Part shown: positions 55,364-64,000 of the stretch, piece after piece
How the letters are laid out: each line of letters opens with the position of its first letter
Numbering within the stretch: position 1 is the stretch's first letter
Notes under the pieces: model-generated
Databases searched by the model: none
What the model saw: the letters and a program-made list of their open reading frames with translations, nothing else
Told to the model about the DNA's origin: nothing
Program-made: the position numbers and the translations under genes
Source: Lepiota brunneoincarnata
Lineage: Eukaryota > Basidiomycota > Agaricomycetes > Agaricales > Agaricaceae
Direction of reading: 5' to 3'
NCBI GenBank assembly: GCA_023014365.1
Contig: JAEBUN010000018.1
Coordinates: forward strand, 248,001-312,000
DNA: 64,000 nucleotides

Positions 55364-56902
55364 TCAATTCCAGTGCCTCACAACGATACCACTAATAATC
55401 TCTTCTTCATCACCTTCCGCCGTCCTTTTCGTAGGCACACGACCATAAGACTTGGTTCTCCCCATCCGCCACTGCTCAATTGTGGGCGCGAGATTCCTAT
55501 CGAACGTATTCCCAATTGCTCCAGGCCCAGCACCTGCACTCTCACCACCCAATTGATTTTTCAATCGCTGTAAAACAGGACTCTCCTCAAACGGCACAAG
55601 CCTCGTTCCGTCGTTCGGTGTTACAAAAAAGAACACCCCGATCCTGGCTAAATTGGCCTGGTCCTGCGGGGGTTTGACGACACGATGACGAGTAGCAGGG
55701 TAGATCCCAGCCGATTGGAAGTGAAGCGCGTCGCCGGCGTTGATGACGAGCGCGTTGTCGATGTGCTTGACCCAACGCCACCGGCCATCTGGGGAGAGGA
55801 TTTGTAGGCCACTGATGGGTTGGGACCAGAGGCACGAAATACTACCAAAGTCTGTGTATGTGCACGTTTGAGTGTACGGTGAGTGCATTGGCAGGGGGCT
55901 GGGTACCAGTGTGCCCTTTGAGCCAGACATTGTTGGTTTTTTGTTCCTCGTCTGCCGAGCGGGGATGGCTGAGAGAGTGATATTAAAGGCGTAGGGAGGA
56001 AAGGTGGGGCTAGCACGTACTATTTCATGAATCGGACTAAAACCGGGGCCATCGTTAGTCTTCGTCTTAACGTTCGCCGAAAGTGCATACCTGATGTATG
56101 GGAAGAGGCATCGAAATCGTGTTGCTTGATCAGAGTATCCTCGGGGAGCTCCAAGCCAATAGCGAGTAGCCTGAAATTGGTTTGTTTAGGGATAATATGG
56201 AACGAGGGACAGATACCTCAAAATAGGGTACAGAACTTCATAGTAATTAAACTTGGAGAATTCCTTGATTAGAGGGAGGAATGGACGCAGGGGCTCAGGG
56301 TGAGGCCTATAGTCGACCTGACATTTGACTTGACGTCTAATCAGCGGCCAAGTAAGATACAAAGGAGGCAACGCGCACTGTTATAATGTTCAACTTGGTC
56401 ATGCACTCCCTGGTCAATCAACTACGAGCTCTCGTTAGATCAGTTCATCTTGGCGCCTTCACGATTGATACATACCCACGTCTGACGAGGTTTGTATCCT
56501 TCAAAGATTGATTCGGATTGACCCATATACAACCGTTTTTCCTGCTCGTCAACCCCATCGAAGCAAAAGTTCGCAATGCTAAAGATACGCTCGGTCTACA
56601 TAAGGTCAGAGATGGGAAACATAAGCACAGGTCATGGTGCACCTTCTCTTTCGGGAAGCCATGGTTCACAACATAGAAGAATCCATGTGTGTTCATGGCG
56701 TCCCGAAGCTCTCGAGCCAACTTCACTCGACCATCGGGCGTCTTCGCCTTAGAGATGTCTATGACAGCGAGGTCGGCAAAGTCCACTGCAAAGGGGAATT
56801 GCTAAGATACGCGGCAATGAGGAGCATTCATCACTTACGGTTTTCCTTAGTCGGTGGGGGCGGGACATACGTGAGTAGCGGAGGAATCGTATCTTGGGTC
56901 AT
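55364..56902 (-). CDS. 2-oxoglutarate/Fe(II)-dependent oxygenase (isopenicillin-N-synthase-like)
   Basis: The start at 56902 gives MTQDTIPPLLTYVPPPPTKE; the first intron (56838-56786) joins to LDFADLAVIDISKA. The DIOX_N part has ELRDAMNTHGFFYVVNHGFP and FDGVDEQEKRLY. The catalytic half has LKGHTDFGSISCLW (iron ligands His and Asp), NAGDALHFQS, RHRVV (third iron ligand) and ARIGVFFF (2OG-binding Arg, with Gly in place of the usual Ser, as in many fungal members). Seven or so introns all fit in phase and the C-terminus is complete. The substrate is unknown; such enzymes oxidise small molecules. There are no pathway neighbours in the window. Confidence 0.85.
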
Positions 56903-58789
56903 GATCCCGCGAGTCGGGGCTGGGGTGAGCTTCGAATAGATCGTTTGGGTTTCGTTTATGTAGCGTCAAAAACCACCCCATTAAAGCAAAGGATGCCCGA
57001 AATAACGCCAGAACCTAAGGAAGCAGCTCGACATGTCGTTCGGTCACCTTAAGATAATTCTATTCTTGGTGCGATTTCGTGTATTTGCCCACACGAGGTA
57101 TACCTCCGTCCATGGTAAAGCCGAATTTCGAACCGCTGAAAGAGGTGAACCAGAAGCCGTTCGGTGAGGAAGCCCTTCCTTGAACACCTGAAGCACAGAG
57201 AATAAGAGGGAGCGGAAGCAGTTATTGTCCTGCCGTTGTTCTGGAAAGTGTGGCAAGCTTGTCACTCACATAGAGACGACGTTTGATGACGGGAAGGTGA
57301 AGCACCAGGACGGCACGTGGCTAGGCGTGGGAAGGTGGCCACTGTCTGTTGATGTAGGAAGGAAGGAAAGCATTGTAAGGTCCACAATCAGCAAATGTCA
57401 TAGAATAGCAATACATGGGCGATTGGCTTGATTGCGCAAGCCCGAGGTCGTGCGATTCTACTTAGAAACGGTGCAAGGGACCTTTGTGGGGGATCCTCAC
57501 GAGTGGCGTGTTAGTGTATCTGACGAAGGAATCAAGGAGCACAAGCGATGTATTTTAGGAGAGAGAGAGAAAGAGGTGATGATGGGAATAAGGAAAAAAG
57601 AAAAAGAGTTTTTTACGTACGTGTTAGTAGTCACGTGCTCCGTGTAAGAGAGCGACCTTAGAAACGGTGAGGATTCGAAGCATCGAGGTGGTGAAAAAAC
57701 TTGTGGAAACGAGGCGAGGAAGGCTTGGTTGAGCTAAAGAAAATGAGAGCAGGAATCTGACGAAAACTCACTTATTTGTGCACGTATGCAACCAAGGCCA
57801 GACGGTTCGTTCCTCGACAACTTAAGCACTTATTCTTTGATAACACCTAGGGCATCACAAGTCAAGGGTGTGGAAAGAATATCTGATCCCGTAGTAACTA
57901 GTAAAATATATTGGCCATGACACAGAGCTCGGGATGTAGTACCAATGCTGAGAAGCCGGCGATGATTTACACCACCACCCATGAGCTCCAGTAATGACAG
58001 CCGATAATCGACAATCACCCGGGAGATTGAACTTTGCGGACGTCATTTAAATCCGCCCCTCACTGACGGGCCGAAAGCGCGTTTCTAAAGTCACGAACTG
58101 AGCCTTTGAGCAGCATGTCCGGGATGGAGGGCCAGATCCTATATGGTATGCAAAGAACATTTGTCAAATTATGGCAAATGGAGAAGCTTGGAGGCAAATC
58201 GCTACTGACTCTACATGGGGGTCCCTCCCCTAGGGTCCACCGTCTTTTTTTTTTTCATTTTCAGCCTCAGTTCAGTTATATGAAGCCAAAGCTGCGATGG
58301 TTTCTCTGGGAAACCAGGACAAGAAGGGACATATCTCACAATAGCTCTCAAGGCACAAGATCACAGAGGACTGCCACCGGACATGCTGGGTCATCGCCGC
58401 TCATATAATCTTACTTACAACGACCATCAAGGGGGCACAGATTTATTATGCGAAAGCACCCAACTTAGAACAGCAAATTCAAATGCAGATTGCGCCAGCC
58501 CCCAAATATGCCGCCCCAAAGGTTGTCTTCCTTCAGCATCCCACTCTCTGCTCTCTCTACTCTCTCCGTAGCCTATTGATGTGTGTTTCGATGGCCAAAA
58601 GGAATAGCATTAGTTTAAGACATGTTCGTGGCGACCATGTTCAATTTCACTTATGGAGATGATATCAATCTTGAGGTCAAGGGTTCCAACGCTACGCACA
58701 TCATCGCCAGGAGGTCCGAACTAACTGGTTCTATGAAATGCACGTTTGAAGTTGGGTGCAATCACTGGGCCTTGCTTCCACCGCAATGC
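56903..58789. other. interval without a supported gene
   Basis: No domain or exon series. A T10-type run lies near 58246. Confidence 0.5.
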
Positions 58790-59600
58790 CGCACAGAGCT
58801 GATGGATCCGGTTGTTCGACCCGTGTGATGAGGGACTCACACATGGAAGACTTTGTGTAAGAGGTCTCATACGGCATAATATACAACCTCGGGGCTCTCT
58901 TGCTCTGTTTTTGCGTAAACGGCTTTAAGGTCTGACACTGTAGTGACTGTCAAGCGATCCTTGTCAGTGACAAGAATCGCATGAACGCCTTCGATGACAA
59001 CGGAGTCTTGTTGCAGACCACGTGCCATCGCTGCTAGGAACACATCCACACCAGAAAGTCAACATTTTGAGTATTGTTTCCTAAACATAAGGTTTCAGGC
59101 ATTGTATCACTGGAAACTGAAAGCATAGGTTCCCCACTACGGTCTGTTCAGAAATCTGTTTCGAAAGAAGCTCCGTTCGTTGCTAGATTTTCAACCTGAA
59201 ATCTCAGACGGCGCTAATCAAGTACGATGCATGATACATAGTCGGATCTTCACAGCACTGTACATTGGCCAAGGGACGTGTCCGCACCATCCACTTCAGC
59301 TGTACTCAGCAGCTCATTGAGGAATAATTGTCTGGCTGCCTCCCATGATGAGCTGCAATTGGGCCATGGCCGGGAAAGCTGGTCCGGGCTAATCCCATCG
59401 ATCACTGTGGCGGCAGGGGCGGGAAGGTACTGGCTAATTCTTCCGACACTTAGAGGCCTTGGCTCCACACATGGAATAAAGGTAGTTGAAGTCTTACTGT
59501 GCGTTGCTTGGCATTTACTAGGGATGGGCATCAACATTGGAATCGAATCGCCACGTGCATAGCCCATGAAGCTCGAAAGAGATGGCTGCATGGCAGGTTT
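58790..59600 (-). repeat. duplicated block, copy 1 (unknown gene or relic)
   Basis: It matches 62925-63999. It holds two minus-strand frames, DVFLAAMARGLQQDSVVIEG (58867-59049) and a 113-codon frame 59250-59591 ending DTSLGQCTVL. Both are kept in copy 2 with mostly point changes, hinting at a real two-exon gene, but I do not recognise it. Confidence 0.55.
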
Positions 59601-60068
59601 ATGACTAATTGTCCACAGGAAGCGGAGTCAGTTCCGTTGATTGATATTTCCTAGGAGATTGGCAGGCCAAGGTGTACCTTTCCTCGTAGCAGAGTAAGGA
59701 GTCCTATTCAGACTACACAATTCCATGCGGCAAGACTTGGTTATCACACACTATTGTGCCAATGATCTCGCGTGAGTTCAGGGCCTATGAGCTCCCTGCA
59801 GTATCTTCAGCTACGATGTGATTTCCATCTCTTGACCGACGGTGCCCGAACAGCAAATGAGGCGAATGGAGACATCAACATCCATTCCTCAAGGCCTGCT
59901 TGGGGATTGATATCCATGACTTCCAACGTAATTATAAGCATCTAGGAAGACACAGCTCATCAACACTGGACGGATGGAAGGTTGTTGCGAGTTTCCTCTC
60001 TGGGGTATGTTTCACTGCCTTGCTAAGATCTATTCTGCTTCAGGCCCGATGGGATTGCTCATGGGATG
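59601..60068. other. upstream region of the small secreted protein gene
   Basis: No gene is seen. Confidence 0.5.
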
Positions 60069-60075
60069 TATAAAA
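60069..60075 (+). promoter_or_regulatory. TATA box of the small secreted protein gene
   Basis: TATAAAA 124 bp before the start codon. A probable 5'-UTR intron (about 60130-60192, GTATGC...GACGCAG) lies between them. Confidence 0.5.
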
Positions 60076-60198
60076 GTTGAGGATTCTGACCCGAAGACCT
60101 CCAGAAACCAAGTCACCTTCAACCCTTTTGTATGCAATTCTTTGTCTTTTCACCATCTCTTCTTTACTGATTTTGGTGGCACACCGACGCAGGTTACA

Positions 60199-60408
60199 AT
60201 GAAGTTCATCTCCAACACTCTCGCCGTTCTCGTGGTCGCTATGACCCTCGGCGCAACTGGTACCTATGCCTTGTCTTGCCAGGACCAAGCTGGCAGTCGT
60301 GGGCCTCGTTGCGTCGCATCTCCGAGGGTCGCCTGCCCTGCAGGATTCCGCCCAGTCCTTTATGACAACCCCACCCCTTGCGCGAGTGGCATGCGCTGCT
60401 GCATCTAA
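60199..60408 (+). CDS. small secreted cysteine-rich protein, 69 aa
   Basis: A signal peptide (MKFISNTLAVLVVAMTLGA, cleavage likely after TYA) is followed by about 44 mature residues with six Cys, ending CASGMRCCI. The Cys spacing does not fit hydrophobins (eight Cys). It is a typical fungal small secreted protein; an effector or antimicrobial role is possible but unproven. Single coding exon, own TATA box, and no paralogue in the window. Confidence 0.7.
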   Translation: MKFISNTLAVLVVAMTLGATGTYALSCQDQAGSRGPRCVASPRVACPAGFRPVLYDNPTPCASGMRCCI

Positions 60409-61806
60409 TCTGCCTGACCAATGGGTGCAATAACAGGCCTACCTTACATATTATCATTTGTACCTTGAATGTGTTTACCGTGATTGTCCTGAGAATTATT
60501 ATGAGAAAAACCATGTTGATGTTTTGCAGTCAGTATGAATGGCACAGGGTAGTTGCTTGTCCACTGTCAACTCTACCTGTGAGCGTAACATGCGCATATG
60601 CGCTGGTCAGCACACGGGGTGTTAGTCCGGGGATAGCTTTTAACTTCTCCCCTCCTTTCACCCTCGTCTATGCGAGCATGTGTTAGAGGCCCGTGAAATC
60701 TGGAGTTAGGGCAACTGTTATTGCATGGGACTTGCCTGTATGGTCTTCATGGAAATGAGTAAAAGCTCTGGTGTGGGAGTGGGGATCAAGGTTCAAGTTT
60801 ACATTGTGCGCAAAGACATTTTGTCAGGCAATAAATATACTGCCAACACTAGGTGAGACACCGACTGGCGGTACTGGTGCCGCGTCCTAGCAGGGTTTCA
60901 CTGCTCAACAACGGTTTCCGGTTCATTGATTCTCTAAGATCCTTAATCCATGTTCATCCTTTTCAAGTTCATCTCCCTACTCCCTCCTCTGTCCACTTCT
61001 ATCACCGTACCGTCCCTGACTCAATCCCCCACCTCCGTCTCTGTTTTTGCATCCAAACCACCCACACACTCCCCAGCACCCTTCAACTTCCGTGAATGCT
61101 GAATGTCTTCTGTCAGGCAAGAAGAATACACTGTGTCTAACGATCACCTCGACAAGTTGCCAGAAAACAGGCTAGACCTAACGCCTAGTCGTAACCCTGT
61201 CAGTATAAAACCATGGGTGGTGCCTGCCGCACGATGGACTCTTGCCGAGTATATTGGTAACAGATGGTGCGCCTATGAAAAATGGTGTTGGACCTGGGAG
61301 CGTGCCGTCGGTGATTCTGTACTTTGCAACTGGAGGTGGAAGGTGGTGAGTTTTGGGAGTTTTGGGTTGCCTTTGAGGACATAAGGCCGTTGCAGGTCAC
61401 GCTATGTTAGACTTTCCGTCAGAGATTCAAACCCAACATAGGGTTTCACAGGCCTCAAATGTGTGAATACATTACGCACGCATGGCTCATGAGGGCTCAG
61501 GCAACGGTACCATTTTTTGTGATGACCGCTGCGTGAAGATGTACGGTTTAGCGACTAGTAGCCAGCACTTTTGTTGTCCAGGATCCTTAGACTCGTCTGT
61601 GTTTAGGCCTTCAGCCCATAAATAACGCCATTTTTGTCCGACATACACTGCTTGGGCTGGAACTGTCAGGGGACACTCGTCACCGGTCAGGGCAAAATGA
61701 GTAACTATTAATCATCCATCGTTAGGCCGCGTCACTACGTGTAGTTTACATATCCTTCATACCGTTGTCCCGCCTTCTTTCCGCTGTTACTTTCCCCACT
61801 TTAGAA
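60409..61806. other. interval without a supported gene
   Basis: A 93-codon frame at 61103-61384 is Trp-rich but unrecognised. Confidence 0.45.
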
Positions 61807-62121
61807 TCAGCTCCACAATGCCACAGAACAAACCGACCATGGGAGAACATTTGAGAAGTTCTTCGCCAATGCTGCAGCAGGAACTCTCCAATCCTTTAGT
61901 CTGCACGACCTGAACTTCATGACCCGGTCGCAAGAGAATCCACAAAACTTGGACATTGGGAAGAGCCTGCTGTCCATGCCCTCGGCATGTCCCCAAAACG
62001 GAACGCCAACCTCCTCATCATCAACTACAACGAACATGGCGGATGTCACGATTACGTGGTACCCCCAATGCCTTCACATTATATGAAGTGGAATCTCCTG
62101 CACGGTGCAGGCGTCACATGA
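61807..62121 (+). pseudogene. phosphoesterase / phospholipase-C-like relic
   Basis: One frame reads TFEKFFANAAAGTLQSFSL and another NLLIINYNEHGGCHDYVVPP. The latter resembles the LLIINFDEHGG-type motif of fungal secreted phosphoesterases (PF04185). The two lie in different frames with no intron between, and both flanks are missing, so this is a decayed fragment. Confidence 0.4.
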
Positions 62122-62924
62122 ACTTCCCCGCGGGCCCTGCTGGGAATCCCAGAGGCGCTAGCATGCAGGCGTTGTTCTGCCAGTGTTGTGAGTCCGGATA
62201 CCAGTGGAGTTGAAAATAGGAGATCTGCATGATACCTGCCAAAAACAGTGTGGATGTTAAACTTGGAATTTGGCTTGCAATTCTTCCAAAGCTCACCTTC
62301 TAACTCAATGACCCCTTTCTGTGACTCATCCTAGATGTCCGGTATGATTGAATGATCATTGTGACCCCTTAGCCATTGAAGTGAGGGGAAGCCATGTAGT
62401 ATACATATAGTATTAAACAAACGCACTAGATTATTAGATGAGCAACGCACCCAAAAGTTGTCTGGCTGCCAGAGAATGCATATGCTCCTTACAGTATCTC
62501 CTGCGCCTTTTCCTTCATATTGCATTTTGCAAAATGTAAGAACTACTTCACAAAGATAAGAAGCATGCTCACATGTGAAGGGGACTTTTGATCTTGTCAG
62601 GATAGGTTAATGATGTGGGAGCAGCATACACTGGATGAGGGAAAGCGGGCGAGGCAGAGGGGGTAGTGTGCACACAAGTTATTCTAACCCATGGAAATCA
62701 ATTGCTTAGGTTCTGAACGAGAGTCACGATCTGATTTTCAGAACAGCTGGGCTGGCTAAAAAGTTGGTGCAACGATGAAAGTCGGTGAACGGTCCCCCCA
62801 CGGTGTGGGCCCCAAAATCGACATCGACACCGGACCCATGATCGACAGCAAACCTGGCCACTTGGCCAGCCATTCTGACTCCCCTGAATGACTGAGCCTT
62901 CCTTTCGCCGCAAATCCGCACGGA
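62122..62924. other. interval without a supported gene
   Basis: Nothing recognised. Confidence 0.5.
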
Positions 62925-63999
62925 GCTGATGGATGCGGTTGTTAGACCACATGATGAAGGACTCACACACGGAAGACTTTGTGAAGCAATGATATTTTAT
63001 CATACTAGATTCTACCAGATTCTTATAGTTCCCAGGTGATGGCAGACTTGCAGTGTCATATATTATGGTCTTTTTCGAACCCTCCGACTGTGACTATGGG
63101 CCTGATGGTGGTCGCGCAAAATTGGCAAGTACTCGCTTGCACCATCTAGTATGGAGCTCTGGTAATATTTTTAGCAATCTTGGTCAACTCGCGAAACGGC
63201 CCCCGGAGCGCTGTGTACAATACATCAATCTGCTCCCTTACGCCTGGATGCCACAATATCTCTGTGGGCCCATACAAAGGATTAACTGGTGTGAGACGGG
63301 CCCCGTCGATCATTACCCTTAATGTAACCGTGAAGCTTACCTACGTGAACCGGGGATATGAATCTCAAGTGTATTGTTGCCGAACCTCATCCAAACCCAA
63401 TTTGTGTCAAAGGTCTCATACGGTATAACGTATGTACAACCCAAAGACTCTTCGGGGCTCTTGCTCTGTGTTTTTTGTAAACGGCCTTAAGGTCGGACAT
63501 TGTAGTGGCTGTCAAGCGATCCTTGTCAGTGACAAGAATCGCATGAACGCCCTCGATGACAACGGAGTCTTGTTGCAGACCACGCGCCATTACCGCTAGG
63601 AACACATCCACACGAGAAACGCGACATTTTGGGCATTGTTTCCTGAATTTTTAGCGCACGGTGGGTTTTACACAGGAAAAAAGAGGTGTTGAAAACGTCA
63701 GCTTTCAGGTTCCCCACTACGGCCTGTCCGGAAATCTGTTTCGAAAGAGGCTCCGTTTGCTGCTAGATTTTCAACCCAAAATCTCAGACAGCACTGACCA
63801 AGTATAATGCATGATACATAATTGACTCTTCACAGCACTGTACGTTGGCCAAGGAACGTGTCCGCACCATCCACTTCAGCTGTAATCAACGGCTCTTTCG
63901 AGAGTAATTGTCTGGCTACCTCCCATGGTGAGCTACAATACAACCACGGCTGGGAGAGCTGGTCCAAGCTGAATGCCCCCTCGATCAGTACGGCAGTAG
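62925..63999 (-). repeat. duplicated block, copy 2, with about 420-bp insertion
   Basis: It matches 58790 on. Homology stops after GGAAGACTTTGTG (about 62988) and resumes at AAGGTCTCATACGG (about 63408). Copy 1 has these ends nearly joined. The frame DVFLAVMARGLQQDSVVIEG is at 63387-63611. The block runs off the window. Confidence 0.6.
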
Positions 64000-64000
64000 C

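Noticed and set aside
56320..56410. Stop codon in the oxygenase gene before the exon with PHPEPLRPF
   Set aside because: An intron from GTGCGCG to GTCAAG gives HYN-IKCQVDYRPHPE in phase, so the gene is intact.

Overview
The window looks like accessory DNA from an Agaricomycete (mushroom-forming basidiomycete). The reasons are many short GT-AG introns of about 50-70 bp, TPR-CHAT proteins, a tandem family of seven-transmembrane proteins, a GH5_12-type glucosidase, and a Tf1/sushi-like chromovirus. No species is claimed.

Layout. 0.2-4.2 kb (minus strand): a single-pass membrane protein with DUF3712/Tag1-like architecture and a secreted alginate-lyase-type enzyme; both show apparent single-base frameshifts. 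4.2-7.4 kb: no gene I can support. 7.4-43.5 kb: a tangle of segmental duplications built from three units, a 7-TM gene (copies A, B and C intact, D decayed), a TPR-CHAT gene (one large copy, two remnants) and a GH5_12 gene (one long copy, one 3' remnant). 43.9-51.8 kb: two inverted carboxylesterase paralogues around a serine carboxypeptidase. 55.4-56.9 kb: a 2-oxoglutarate/Fe(II) oxygenase. 58.8-64.0 kb: a second duplicated block, a small secreted Cys-rich protein and a phosphoesterase-like relic.

The centre of the window is a 16.1 kb retroelement nest inside the TPR-CHAT gene. Element E1 (plus strand, 10860-27003, 386-bp LTRs, 5-bp target duplication CTGGT) sits in a TPR codon run. Element E2 (minus strand, 12366-20314, 418-bp LTRs, target duplication ACCGA) sits in the gag gene of E1. 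Each LTR pair differs at two positions, so both insertions are young. Removing the nest in silico leaves one uninterrupted TPR-CHAT reading frame of 1,202 codons including the stop.

The two elements are related Ty3-type chromoviruses with several unusual shared traits: a 12-nt self-complementarity between the predicted mRNA 5' end and the site just after the 5' LTR (Tf1-like self-priming); a leader of about 1.15 kb with no ATG in any frame, yet largely open in the gag frame with one conserved in-frame TAG; pol in the -1 frame relative to gag with a run of T at the gag stop; and an extra ORF after the chromodomain with three zinc knuckles. In E1 that extra ORF is overprinted by a second 422-codon ORF.

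Many host genes outside the nest carry single-base indels relative to paralogues or family expectation, whereas the TPR-CHAT frame and both pol genes carry none. This is either gene decay or local sequencing error.
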